Shown here: positions 39,271 to 47,206 of the stretch, piece by piece
Layout: every line of letters begins with the position of its first letter
Numbering within the stretch: position 1 is the stretch's first letter
Source of the DNA: Rubrivivax albus
GTDB lineage: Bacteria > Pseudomonadota > Gammaproteobacteria > Burkholderiales > Burkholderiaceae_C
Length of the DNA stretch: 64,000 nucleotides
Assembly: GCF_004016515.1 (NCBI RefSeq)
Contig: NZ_SACT01000001.1
Span: 372,001-436,000, forward strand
Reading direction: 5' to 3'
Program-made: the position numbers and the translations under genes
Notes under the pieces: generated by a model
Database searches by the model: none
What the model saw: only the letters and a program-made list of their open reading frames with translations
Told to the model about the DNA's origin: nothing

Positions 39271-40794
39271 ATGAACGGCCAAGTTTATGTTATAGGTCCG
39301 CTGAAAAATTTATTTGATCGGAAATGTATGCAGCTCTTGACTGGACCGACCCTGGTCTCTAGGCGAGCGAGTTCCAAATTCTCATTGGGTGCTGCCGTCA
39401 CCATTCTTGCTTCGATGGTTGTAGCCCTGCTCCTGGGCTTGTTCGCGGTTTTCTTGCCATGGCCAATTCTGATTCCGATGGTTGTGGCTCCAGTTGGTCT
39501 GATCTTGGCATGGATACGCCCAGAAATTGCGCTTGTCATATTGGTTGCGGCATCGTTTGGAGTCATTCCGGAGTACTTGTTGCCCAGACTTCCTGTTGGG
39601 GGCGGCACGATACGTGTTGAAGACGTCGGTGTCCTCGTGATGATTGGAATAGTCCTGCTTCGCAACGGCGGTGGCATCAGAAGAGCGATGAAGCCGATCG
39701 AGAGCTATTACTGGCCGATTGGTGCCTTCATTCTGGCGGCAATTGTTTCAGCTGCGCTCGCCGTCGGGTTGCACGGTGTCGAGCAGAAGAACACCTTCCA
39801 GGAGTTGAGACCTTTCGTCTATTGGCTGTGGTTGCCTGCCTTGTGTTTAGCTATTCGCACCGAAGTGCAAATGCGTCGATTCCTGTTTGGTATCGCTACA
39901 GTGGCGGTTGTCACGGCAGGGCTTTTGATGTTTCAGTCGTTCACTGGATACTCCGTGATGACGAAGGGGCAAGCCATTCGCGATCTATATACGGCTGGTG
40001 ATCACTTTCGCGGAGTTCTGAGGAGTACTAGTCCTGCATCATTTATTATTTTGGCGGTACTCATGTTTCTGTTGTCTTCATTCGCGTATGCGCCGGGCAG
40101 CGTGCGCGGCCCATTGCTTGCGACACTCTTCCTCGTGCTGGCTGGAGGCATTCTGGTTGGCTTCGGTCGCGGCGTTTGGTTTTCTGCCTTGCTTGGGGTT
40201 TTGTTGTTAGGCTATTTCGTGCGTACCTCTCGGTACTTTGGCGTTGTTTGTTTCTTGGTGATCTCTGCCGCTAGTGGTATTGCCCTGCTTTCGATGGTCA
40301 AGCCGGATTATGTTTCGGCGGCTTACGATCGTGTGTTTAGTGTCGGTAACGAGCTCGACTACGGAAAGTCATTCGACAGGCGGAGGGCGGAGAACATCGC
40401 GGCGGTGAATGCAATCCTTGACAGCCCGCTGCTCGGTGTTGGGTTGGGCAAAGACTACATGCCGATCAATTCGGAAACAACCAGTTGGGAGTCTGGAACA
40501 CGATATATTCATAATACTTATATTGGTACACTATTGAAGCTTGGTCCGTTCGGTTTGATTGCCTTGCTCTGGTTGGTCGCGGTTACGATTACCCGATTGT
40601 GGTCCGTTACGCGACGATGTTCGTCTGCTCTTCCGATACATTTCTCAGCGCTTTGGGCAGCTCTTGCCATGATGATCTTTACGGCGATAACGCAGCCAAA
40701 TCTTCTTGCTACGCCAGGGGTTCTCACTGTTTGCTTAGCAATTTTTGTGTCGGAATGGTTTCGCAGTCGTGAGTCAGCAATCAATGAGAGGTAA
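39271..40794 (+). CDS. O-antigen ligase/polymerase family (Wzy-like) membrane protein
   Basis: This 507-residue protein has 10 or more membrane segments and a large periplasmic loop containing RAENIAAVNAILDSPLLGVG and TRYIHNTYIGTLLKLGPFGL, the Wzy_C/O-antigen ligase pattern with conserved H-N-x-Y. In this cluster it most likely polymerises the repeat units. The gene is clearly lower in GC than its neighbours (stretches near 40%), which suggests separate acquisition. The start is uncertain: ATG 39271 or ATG 39328, the latter with GGA 7 bases upstream. Confidence 0.85.
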   Translation: MNGQVYVIGPLKNLFDRKCMQLLTGPTLVSRRASSKFSLGAAVTILASMVVALLLGLFAVFLPWPILIPMVVAPVGLILAWIRPEIALVILVAASFGVIPEYLLPRLPVGGGTIRVEDVGVLVMIGIVLLRNGGGIRRAMKPIESYYWPIGAFILAAIVSAALAVGLHGVEQKNTFQELRPFVYWLWLPALCLAIRTEVQMRRFLFGIATVAVVTAGLLMFQSFTGYSVMTKGQAIRDLYTAGDHFRGVLRSTSPASFIILAVLMFLLSSFAYAPGSVRGPLLATLFLVLAGGILVGFGRGVWFSALLGVLLLGYFVRTSRYFGVVCFLVISAASGIALLSMVKPDYVSAAYDRVFSVGNELDYGKSFDRRRAENIAAVNAILDSPLLGVGLGKDYMPINSETTSWESGTRYIHNTYIGTLLKLGPFGLIALLWLVAVTITRLWSVTRRCSSALPIHFSALWAALAMMIFTAITQPNLLATPGVLTVCLAIFVSEWFRSRESAINER

Positions 40795-40930
40795 GTCGGT
40801 TGGGGTGAATGGCCGCCTTCTCTCACGAATGCTGGGGAGGACGCTGCTGTCTGATCAGGCGTTGCGAAGCTACGCGTCAAAGCAGACTAGCTCAGCTGTC
40901 GGTGGTGCCTCGATCCGGATCCTCAAATGA
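40784..40930 (+). CDS. Possible short ORF between polymerase and glycosyltransferase
   Basis: A 48-codon frame starting ATGAGAGG overlaps the polymerase stop and ends with a TGA that overlaps the next gene's start (ATGATG). The product (MRGKSVGVNGRLLSRMLGRT...) is basic and matches nothing I know. It may be a coupling leader or simply spacer sequence. Confidence 0.2.
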   Translation: MRGKSVGVNGRLLSRMLGRTLLSDQALRSYASKQTSSAVGGASIRILK

Positions 40931-41919
40931 TGCCTAGCGTCTGGGTCTTGTTGCTGAATTGGCGAAACGGACGCGACACGGTCGAGTGTCTGCAGTCCTT
41001 GCTCGATTGTGGCGGTGCCCAAGTGCGGGGTGTCGTGCTTTGCGATAACGACTCTGGTGACGATTCCTTCGCGCTCGTGGCTAGTTGGGCTGCAGAATCG
41101 GGCGTGGCCCTGCGTCTGGCTGCTGTTGCCGAAGCGCTAACTGGTGTAGCTCAGGTAATTCATGGGAGTTCGCAGGCACCTTGGGACCTGCACTTTGTCC
41201 AAACCGGTGCCAATCTAGGCTTCGCTGGAGGCAACAACGTCGGGTTGCGCTACATCCGGTCCATGGCGCAGCCCGATGAAGCGGTGTTTCTCTTGAACAA
41301 CGACACCTTGCTGACTGAGGGTGCGATAGACCGAATGCTGGCCAGGTTGTGCCAGGGCCGCACAGGCATGTGCGGGGCCACCGTGGTGTATCACCACGGC
41401 CAGCGCAGGGTGCAGGCTTACGGCGGGGCCCGTTTCCAGCCTTGGCTGGGCAGGGCAAGACACCTGGGTGCCCATGCTGCGTTTGACGTGCCGCGTGACC
41501 CTGCGTCCGTGGAACCGCAACTTGATTACGTGCTCGGCGCGGCGCTCATGATCCGCGGCGATTGTCTGAACGACGTGGGGCTGCTCGACGATCGCTACTT
41601 TCTCTACTACGAGGAAATCGATTGGGCCACACGTGCGAGGCGCATGGGCTACGACCTCGGATGGGCGCCAGATGCCGTGGTTTTTCACAAAGAGGGTGCG
41701 ACCATAGGCTCGAGTTCGAATGGCCGAAAGCGCAGCTTGCTTTCCGAGTACCACATGGTCAGAAGCAGTTTGCTGTTCACCCGCAAGTTCTACCCCTACT
41801 ATCTGCCCACGGTTGTGGCCTTTATATTGCTCAAGTCCCTGCAAATGATCTTCCATAACGATCTGGCTCGGGCAGCGGTGCGTACGAGGGCTTTGCTGGG
41901 GCTAAGCCGAGCGCCCTGA
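40927..41919 (+). CDS. Family 2 glycosyltransferase
   Basis: This 330-residue GT-A enzyme has the start VWVLLLNWRNGRDTVECLQS, the LCDNDSGD motif, NLGFAGGNNVGLRY, the DxD-equivalent LLNNDTLL, and the acceptor-side EEIDWATRARRMGYDLGWAP. These are typical of rhamnosyl/galactosyl transferases of the WcaA/RfbN type. It adds one sugar to the lipid-linked repeat unit. The next gene starts within its stop codon (TGATG). Confidence 0.92.
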   Translation: MMPSVWVLLLNWRNGRDTVECLQSLLDCGGAQVRGVVLCDNDSGDDSFALVASWAAESGVALRLAAVAEALTGVAQVIHGSSQAPWDLHFVQTGANLGFAGGNNVGLRYIRSMAQPDEAVFLLNNDTLLTEGAIDRMLARLCQGRTGMCGATVVYHHGQRRVQAYGGARFQPWLGRARHLGAHAAFDVPRDPASVEPQLDYVLGAALMIRGDCLNDVGLLDDRYFLYYEEIDWATRARRMGYDLGWAPDAVVFHKEGATIGSSSNGRKRSLLSEYHMVRSSLLFTRKFYPYYLPTVVAFILLKSLQMIFHNDLARAAVRTRALLGLSRAP

Positions 41920-42926
41920 TGAGTCGCGACGCACTCTTCATCGCATGGACGGGGTTCCAGCGGCGCCAGATTTCAATGGCGCCGCACTGTGGCTTCGAGA
42001 CTGTCTTCTTTGCCGTGCCGAGACACACCTCGCGTCTCGCGAAGCTCCTGCTCTACCTTCGGCACGGCATGGAAACCTGGAAGCTGCTGCGCGCGCGCGG
42101 GCCTGCAGTGGTCTGGGTGCAGTTACCTCAGGTGCCACTGCTGTGGGTTGCCTTGGCATATCGGATGCTCAGCAAGCATACGGTGCGCGTGGTGGCCGAC
42201 TGCCACAACGCGCAGTTGCGGCCGCCGTGGAGCAGCTTTCCTCTCGCTCGTTGGGCGCTGCGGCGTGCAGACGTGGTGCTGGTCCACAACGACGCCATGC
42301 ACTCGGCTGCCCTGGAACTCGGTTGGGCTACGCAAACACTGCGGGTTCTCGAAGATGTGCCGCCGCAGGGAATGTCCGGGCCGCCTTCGGGCCTCGCTCG
42401 GAAAGTGATTCCGCTCGGAAAGCCGTGGGTTGTCTTTCCGGGTTCGTTCGCTGCAGACGAACCAGTTCGCGAGGTGCTGGAGGCCGCGCGTCTGGCGCCA
42501 GAGCTCGGATTTATCCTCACCGGTGCTTTGCAGACCGCTAGGCGCAATGGTCACCCTGTCGACAGTCTGCCGCCCAATGTCGTGCTGCCCGGTTTCTTGC
42601 CGACGGATGTTTTCGAAGACCTGCTGCGTGACGCCGATGTAATTTTGGGACTGACTCGCTTCGAGGGCATACAGCTCAGTGTTTGCAACGAGGCACTGGG
42701 CTTTGCCCGGCCTTTGGTCACGGCGAATACCTCTGTCTTGCGGACGCTTTTCGGGCAGGCTGCCGTTCTGGTCGATGCAAACGACCCTGCAAGCATTGCC
42801 CAGGGCTGCCGGCAAGCGTTTGCCGAGTCGCCTGCCAGATCGATGGCCTCTGCCGAGTTGGCTCAGACACGCCTAGTCAAATGGCTGCAGGGGCCGCTTT
42901 CGGCTGTCAAGCTCCTTCTGCGGTAA
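41919..42926 (+). CDS. Glycosyltransferase, GT-B fold
   Basis: This 335-residue GT-B enzyme has an N-terminal acceptor domain (VVADCHNAQLRPPWSSFPLA) and a C-terminal donor domain (PWVVFPGSFAADEPVREVLE, NVVLPGFLPTDVFEDLLRDA, FEGIQLSVCNEALGFARPLV). The latter carries the E-x7-E-like pattern of family 4/1 enzymes in weak form. Donor and acceptor are unknown. Last gene of the plus-strand eps operon; it converges on the Alg13-like gene with 27 bp between stops. Confidence 0.85.
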   Translation: MSRDALFIAWTGFQRRQISMAPHCGFETVFFAVPRHTSRLAKLLLYLRHGMETWKLLRARGPAVVWVQLPQVPLLWVALAYRMLSKHTVRVVADCHNAQLRPPWSSFPLARWALRRADVVLVHNDAMHSAALELGWATQTLRVLEDVPPQGMSGPPSGLARKVIPLGKPWVVFPGSFAADEPVREVLEAARLAPELGFILTGALQTARRNGHPVDSLPPNVVLPGFLPTDVFEDLLRDADVILGLTRFEGIQLSVCNEALGFARPLVTANTSVLRTLFGQAAVLVDANDPASIAQGCRQAFAESPARSMASAELAQTRLVKWLQGPLSAVKLLLR

Positions 42927-42930
42927 GAGG

Positions 42931-42945
42931 GCGATGTAGCATCGC
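42931..42945. terminator. Weak hairpin between convergent glycosyltransferase genes
   Basis: GCGATG/CATCGC with a 3-base loop TAG forms a 6-bp stem, extendable by two G-T pairs, 4 bases after the eps operon's last stop. There is no T-run. It may be a modest terminator for either strand. Confidence 0.3.
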
Positions 42946-42953
42946 TTCCTGAC

Positions 42954-43463
42954 TCACGTGCGGGATGGGCTGTCGCTTCCGATACCCGCGCCCTGGAGAT
43001 AGGCGTGGAGCCGCTGCACAAGTGGCCCATCGGCCACCGGCGGCAAGCCGCCAGAGGCACCCAAAGAGCCGCGCTGGTCCAGCCGTTCCACGAGTTCCTG
43101 CTCGTTCCAGGCGACCACCACGCCAGGACGAGTCGCCAACCAGCGCGCTGTGGCTAGTTGATGGTCGTTTCGATGCTCGCCCAGGCTGGCGTGACGCGGC
43201 ATGATCAGTATCGGTCGCGAGTGGCGCATCGCAGTCAGGATGGATCCCATGCCGGCATGGGCAACGATCAGGCTCGACTCCTGAACCAACTGGTCGGCTC
43301 GCGACGGCGATACGAAAGGCTTGCACTCAAGATTCTTCAACTGCAACCGCGTCGGGCCGGTCTGGGCGAAGACTTTCGTGTCTGGGTTCCTGCCCGCCCA
43401 TGCATCCACGGCAGCAAGCATCCTGTCGAATCCAAGCTGCGTCCCGACAGTTACAAAGATCAC
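42954..43463 (-). CDS. Alg13/PssE-like glycosyltransferase subunit (GT28 C-terminal)
   Basis: This 169-residue protein is the donor-binding half of a split GT-B enzyme: MIFVTVGTQLGFDRMLAAVD, then SSLIVAHAGMGSILTAMRHS and RPILIMPRHASLGEHRNDHQ, the UDP-sugar site of GT28/Alg13 proteins. GTG is the start codon and overlaps the preceding gene's stop (GTGA). It is expected to work with the Alg14-like subunit encoded just upstream. Confidence 0.9.
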   Translation of the reverse strand: MIFVTVGTQLGFDRMLAAVDAWAGRNPDTKVFAQTGPTRLQLKNLECKPFVSPSRADQLVQESSLIVAHAGMGSILTAMRHSRPILIMPRHASLGEHRNDHQLATARWLATRPGVVVAWNEQELVERLDQRGSLGASGGLPPVADGPLVQRLHAYLQGAGIGSDSPSRT

Positions 43464-43930
43464 AGCACCGCTCCCCAGTAATGCGGGCCTTCAGGGCGAG
43501 CCAAGTGTTCCCATTGCGTCAACCACACATGCGCCCATCGACCGACTCGAGCCCCTGAGGTCGACAACGTTTCCGAGTTGGCAATGCTGTCGATCCAAAC
43601 TGTCTTCGCGCCCACCAATCGACCGCACAAGACGGCTGCAAACCCAGGCGCAGCGCCGGTGGTCACGACGTAGTCCGGACGGACGCGCAGCAGTCGCCAT
43701 GCGACTTGAAGGAACATGACGACGAGAGCCCACTTGTTCCATAAGTTGGCGTCGCGCACTACGTAAAACGGACCATTTACCTGCCCTGCGTAGTCTGGCT
43801 CAGTGCTCATCCACGATACCCTGCTGTCCCCAAGTGCTGGATGTAGTCGCTGTAGTTGAACCCAATGACCACCCGCTGACGCCACGGCCAGCACGTGTGG
43901 ACGAGAACTTTGCGCGTTCAGTGTCGACAT
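43460..43930 (-). CDS. Alg14/PssD-like glycosyltransferase subunit
   Basis: This 156-residue protein is the acceptor-binding membrane-associated half: VLAVASAGGHWVQLQRLHPA, DYVVTTGAAPGFAAVLCGRL, then TVWIDSIANSETLSTSGARV, as in Alg14/PssD/EpsE-type proteins. With the Alg13-like protein it should transfer a sugar (often glucuronate or GlcNAc) to the lipid-linked precursor. The two genes overlap by 4 bases. Confidence 0.88.
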   Translation of the reverse strand: MSTLNAQSSRPHVLAVASAGGHWVQLQRLHPALGDSRVSWMSTEPDYAGQVNGPFYVVRDANLWNKWALVVMFLQVAWRLLRVRPDYVVTTGAAPGFAAVLCGRLVGAKTVWIDSIANSETLSTSGARVGRWAHVWLTQWEHLARPEGPHYWGAVL

Positions 43931-44265
43931 GCGATCTCATGGGCGCGTGAGACGCCTCCGATCATTGGGTAGAAGGTCTGCTGCGGGTGCCCGCCGATGG
44001 TGCCGACTTGCTTGACGCGCCCGCAGCAACGGCGCACCACGGCAGTCTCGTACACGCGTGAGTTGACTGGTCGAGTTTTCATTGGACACGGCGCTGGGCA
44101 TGTTGCCATCGGACTTTGGGCCGATGAAACTTGTGCGTTTTGGCTCGACGCAAACAATGCGACGACTTCCTCATCGGGAATGAGCGTTGGGGCGGTCGGA
44201 TTGCGCAGCCAAGCAAGCTGCGCGCCTACGATCCTCAATCCCTCTCGCTCAACGCCATAGTTCTA
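43931..44265. other. 335-base stretch without a convincing gene
   Basis: Two mutually antisense open frames exist: 106 codons on the minus strand (43918-44238) and 87 codons on the plus strand (43997-44260). The minus-strand frame would overlap the Alg14-like start by 13 bases and so fits the operon, but its third-position GC is low (about 64%) and it resembles no family I know. It may be a decayed gene or a leader. No hairpin terminator or repeat was noticed. Confidence 0.4.
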
Positions 44266-45318
44266 CTAACGACCGCTGACTGAGAACTCCGCAAATTCTA
44301 TAGTCGTGTCCTTCGGTGCCGCCCAGCTGTCATCGTTGCCGCCATAGAAGACATCGAAGTAGATGCGATCGGTCTTCAACTGATCGCTGGTTCTGAAAGT
44401 CATGCCCTGCTGATCCACGACCAACTGGCCGTCTGACCAAACCTTGATGTAACCATCGGCCGCGCCGATGCTGTTGAGCTTGACTTCCTGAACAAGGTGA
44501 ACCCACTCGCCGCGTCGCAGGGGAATCTGCCGGGATCCAATGGGTGTCCCGTAGGTGACACTGGTGGGCAGATACGCATACACGCTCGCCGCAAAGTTGC
44601 CCGTCCACATGTAACGCGCGGAGTACCCGTCTGCTCCGTTCGGGATGGTTCCGCCACCGTTGCAGGTGCCGCCACAAAGTCCCGGGAGCTTGCCACCTCT
44701 CCCCTGCGCGAAGTCGCTGGGAAATCGCACCTTGTAGCTAAGTCGAGCGACCTCATAGGTGCCAGGCAGCAGTGACTTGAAGCCCGTACCACCTTGGGGT
44801 AGGCCCCGCTTACGCATGGTGGCAGGGTCTATCGACCCTTTCGGGATGAAGACCCGCAGCACGTTGCCGCTGACTTCCGGGTCCGTGGCGTAGCTCCGGT
44901 TCTGCACGCCCCATCCCACGGGGTTGCCCGGCCAGCCTTCGACCCCCGCTTCTAGGTTACTGCTCCACACGATTGAAAGGTCTGCACTCTTGTCGGGCCC
45001 CGGGAAGTCGGCCGCCGCACGAGGCGTCGGCGGCGATGTCAGGTTCGCTGAAGGCGATACGGCCACCGTGGGCGCATCTCGGCCGTCGGCTGAGGGCGAG
45101 GTCGGGCTTGACTTGAGCGCCACGGCTGTCGTTACGGTCGCGCCCTGGACCGTGCTCGTTTCTGTGTCCACTATGACGGCAGCCGAGTTTCCAGCCATGT
45201 CTGTCACCTGCGCGCCATCTTCGCCGCCACCGCAGGCGGCCAGCAGCGCAGTACCTGCCAGGACAGAGATCAGCATGGGCTGCGCGCTTCTTTCGCCATA
45301 GCGCGAGGTGTAACGCAT
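44266..45318 (-). CDS. Lipoprotein with PL14-like polysaccharide lyase domain
   Basis: This 350-residue protein has a lipoprotein signal (LAGTALLAACGGG), then about 100 residues of low-complexity Ser/Thr/Ala/Pro linker, and a C-terminal jelly-roll domain. The domain shows features I associate with PL14/alginate-lyase-like folds: RLSYKVRFPSDFAQGRGGKL followed by PGLCGG, ADGYSARYMWTGNFAASVYA, RRGEWVHLVQEVKLNSIGAA, and KVWSDGQLVVD. It may trim the polymer made by this locus. Two extra cysteines flank a Gly-rich loop (LCGGTCNGGG). The start at 45318 gives the signal; function is inferred. Confidence 0.72.
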   Translation of the reverse strand: MRYTSRYGERSAQPMLISVLAGTALLAACGGGEDGAQVTDMAGNSAAVIVDTETSTVQGATVTTAVALKSSPTSPSADGRDAPTVAVSPSANLTSPPTPRAAADFPGPDKSADLSIVWSSNLEAGVEGWPGNPVGWGVQNRSYATDPEVSGNVLRVFIPKGSIDPATMRKRGLPQGGTGFKSLLPGTYEVARLSYKVRFPSDFAQGRGGKLPGLCGGTCNGGGTIPNGADGYSARYMWTGNFAASVYAYLPTSVTYGTPIGSRQIPLRRGEWVHLVQEVKLNSIGAADGYIKVWSDGQLVVDQQGMTFRTSDQLKTDRIYFDVFYGGNDDSWAAPKDTTIEFAEFSVSGR

Positions 45319-45588
45319 TTTCGGCTCCGTAGAGTTGGCGCGGCTGTGGTGGGAGCCCACGCAGCGGATGGAGCCGCCTTGCGGCTCTGGCCAGCGGCCT
45401 ATCAACCCTCTATCGGCGGTTGCCCGCGACGCGCGTACCCGGGTGGCGCAAAAAATTGCAAAGAGATGTTCGTGACTAGATGCCGCCGCGGCCCGCGTAG
45501 GTCAGCTTCCGTCTGCGCCGCCAACGCTTGGCCCAGTGGGCATCAATCCGCTGCCCCGGAACCTATCGCTGAACCCGCACCCGTGCCG

Positions 45589-46158
45589 TCAGCCGAACGC
45601 TTCGGCGTACTTCAGCTCCGGCGCCGCCGAATCCTTTGCGGCCACCCGCGGCATCGTGCCCCCGGCCAGCGGCCACGCGATCCCGATCTCCGCGTCGTCC
45701 CACCGGATCGCCCGCTCGCAGTCCCTGGCGTACACGTCGGTGGTCTTGTAGAGGAAGTGCGTGTCTTCCTCCAGCGCCAGGAACCCGTGCGCAAACCCCG
45801 GCGGGATCCACAGCTGGCGGCGGTTGTCCGCGGTGAGTTCCACCCCGACCCACTGGCCGAAGTGCGCGCTGCCACGGCGGATGTCCACCGCCACGTCGAA
45901 GGCGCTGCCCTTCACCACCCGCACCAGCTTGCCCTGCGCATGCGGCGGCAGCTGGTAGTGCAGCCCTCTGAGCACGCCCGTGGCGCTGCAGGAATGGTTG
46001 TCCTGCACGAAGGGCCCGGCGGGCGGCAGCCCCAGGTCCTGCAGCCCCTGCTCGAACCGCCCCGCGTTGAAACTCTCCATGAACCAGCCGCGCTCGTCAC
46101 CGAAGACCTGCGGTTCCACGATCACCACGCCGGGCAGGGCGGTGCGCAGCATCTTCAT
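45589..46158 (-). CDS. rfbC: dTDP-4-dehydrorhamnose 3,5-epimerase
   Basis: This 189-residue cupin enzyme has the RmlC pattern VVIVEPQVFGDERGWFMESF, then QDNHSCSATGVLRGLHYQLP (active-site His in GLHYQ), LVRVVKGSAFDVAVDIRRGS and WIPPGFAHGFLALEEDTHFL. It catalyses the third step of dTDP-L-rhamnose synthesis in the cytoplasm. It is separated from rfbA by the vapBC-type module, although rfbBDAC is normally contiguous. Confidence 0.97.
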   Translation of the reverse strand: MKMLRTALPGVVIVEPQVFGDERGWFMESFNAGRFEQGLQDLGLPPAGPFVQDNHSCSATGVLRGLHYQLPPHAQGKLVRVVKGSAFDVAVDIRRGSAHFGQWVGVELTADNRRQLWIPPGFAHGFLALEEDTHFLYKTTDVYARDCERAIRWDDAEIGIAWPLAGGTMPRVAAKDSAAPELKYAEAFG

Positions 46159-46499
46159 CGGTAGGCTCCTGGGGCGTACGGTGCGGGCGGCATGGGGGTC
46201 AGGGGCGCGGCAGTTGGGCGGCAGTCACGGTGGCCCAGCATTGTTCGTGCCCAGCCCGGGGTGCTACAGCGCGGCAGTTCGATGTTGCCAGACCCCTATG
46301 ACGGTACTTCAGCGCATCCCCCAAGGTCGCGTGGTGCGTTGAGGCACGGCGGGCGGGCTGGGGGTGAATGGGTTCACGATCCGCGCGCCGGCAATGCGTT
46401 TGGGCGTGGTCGGCAACAGGTGAAATCGGCGCGAGTAGGCCAGCCATGGGCTGATGAAGGCGGTTCAGGCCCCGCCAGTGCGGTACAGCCAACCGGCGT
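46159..46499. other. 341-base gap between rfbC and the PIN toxin gene, no gene seen
   Basis: The sequence is G/C-rich with no frame that looks coding on either strand and no strong hairpin. A direct repeat GCGCGGCAGTT occurs near 46202 and 46269. It separates the toxin-antitoxin module from rfbC and may be a by-product of its insertion. Confidence 0.4.
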
Positions 46500-46889
46500 T
46501 CACCATAAGACCGCGACAGCTTGATCGGCAAAGAGGGCGTCACACGACACCAGCGTCATCCCTTCCAGCGCGGCCTGGGCGACCAACATGCGGTCGAAGG
46601 GGTCGCGGTGTGACCACTCCAGTGCACCGGCCTGCCAGGCGTGCCGGGCCTGGACCGGCAGGCTCACGAAACCTTCGGTGGCCACCATGTCGTCGAACCC
46701 GCCGGTGGGCCAGGCCCAGGTGGGCAGCTTGCCGATGCGCTGCTTCGTGGCGATCTCCCAGGCGGACGCGGCGCTGACGAATATGCCGTTCTGCTCGTCT
46801 GTGATGGCGCGCCTGGCGGTGTCGGACAGTTTCGCGTCGTCGTTCCACCACCACAACAACGCGTGGGTGTCCAGCAGCAGGCGCATCAC
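46500..46889 (-). CDS. vapC: PIN-domain toxin, VapC-like
   Basis: This 129-residue PIN-domain protein starts MMRLLLDTHALLWWW (acidic D7), with SAASAWEIATKQRIGKL carrying the conserved Glu and HRDPFDRMLVAQAALEGMTL carrying the later acidic residues. These are the metal-binding acids of PIN RNases. All appear present, so the toxin should be active. It overlaps the antitoxin gene by 4 bases. Of the PIN toxins it belongs to the group with Phd/YefM-type antitoxins. Confidence 0.9.
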   Translation of the reverse strand: MMRLLLDTHALLWWWNDDAKLSDTARRAITDEQNGIFVSAASAWEIATKQRIGKLPTWAWPTGGFDDMVATEGFVSLPVQARHAWQAGALEWSHRDPFDRMLVAQAALEGMTLVSCDALFADQAVAVLW

Positions 46890-47125
46890 CGCCCTTCCCA
46901 GGCGTCCAGTTCCTCGGCTGGCAGGGCGTCGAAAAAGGCCGAGGTGTCGATGCGATCCTTCAGACGGCCGGGCTGTCGCGCGGGCGTCTGGGATGCCAGG
47001 GGCATCAGCCGGGCGTAGGGCTTGCCCGCCTTGGCCAGGATGATCTCCTGTCCTGCGTGGGCCTGTTCCAGCAGCCTCGAAAGATGGGTCTTGGCTTCGT
47101 GGACGTTGACGGTGATGCTGCTCAT
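46886..47125 (-). CDS. Phd/YefM-type antitoxin
   Basis: This 79-residue protein has the Phd/YefM N-terminal DNA-binding fold (SSITVNVHEAKTHLSRLLEQ, then GQEIILAKAGKPYARLMPLA) and a C-terminal toxin-binding tail (RIDTSAFFDALPAEELDAWE). It neutralises the PIN toxin and should autoregulate the module through the tandem repeat just upstream. No Shine-Dalgarno is seen before the ATG, which lies about one base after the predicted transcription start. Confidence 0.9.
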   Translation of the reverse strand: MSSITVNVHEAKTHLSRLLEQAHAGQEIILAKAGKPYARLMPLASQTPARQPGRLKDRIDTSAFFDALPAEELDAWEGR

Positions 47126-47132
47126 ATCAGCA

Positions 47133-47174
47133 ACTATGGCGTCTCGACTGGACTAAGTCAATGGACTAAGTCAA
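47133..47174 (-). promoter_or_regulatory. Promoter and tandem operator of the toxin-antitoxin module
   Basis: Two perfect tandem 13-base copies of TGGACTAAGTCAA occupy 47149-47161 and 47162-47174; each contains the palindrome GACTAAGTC. On the minus strand the inner copy supplies -35 TTGACT (47161-47156) and, after 17 bases, -10 CATAGT (47138-47133). Repressor binding to the repeats would cover the -35. Confidence 0.68.
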
Positions 47175-47206
47175 AAGTGTGCCTTGAACCCTGGCCAGAC
47201 TTGCAC

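Noticed and set aside
46199..46543. Minus-strand frame of 114 codons downstream of and overlapping the PIN toxin
   Set aside because: Starts inside the toxin's 3' region, shows no family similarity and no ribosome-binding site; treated as non-coding.
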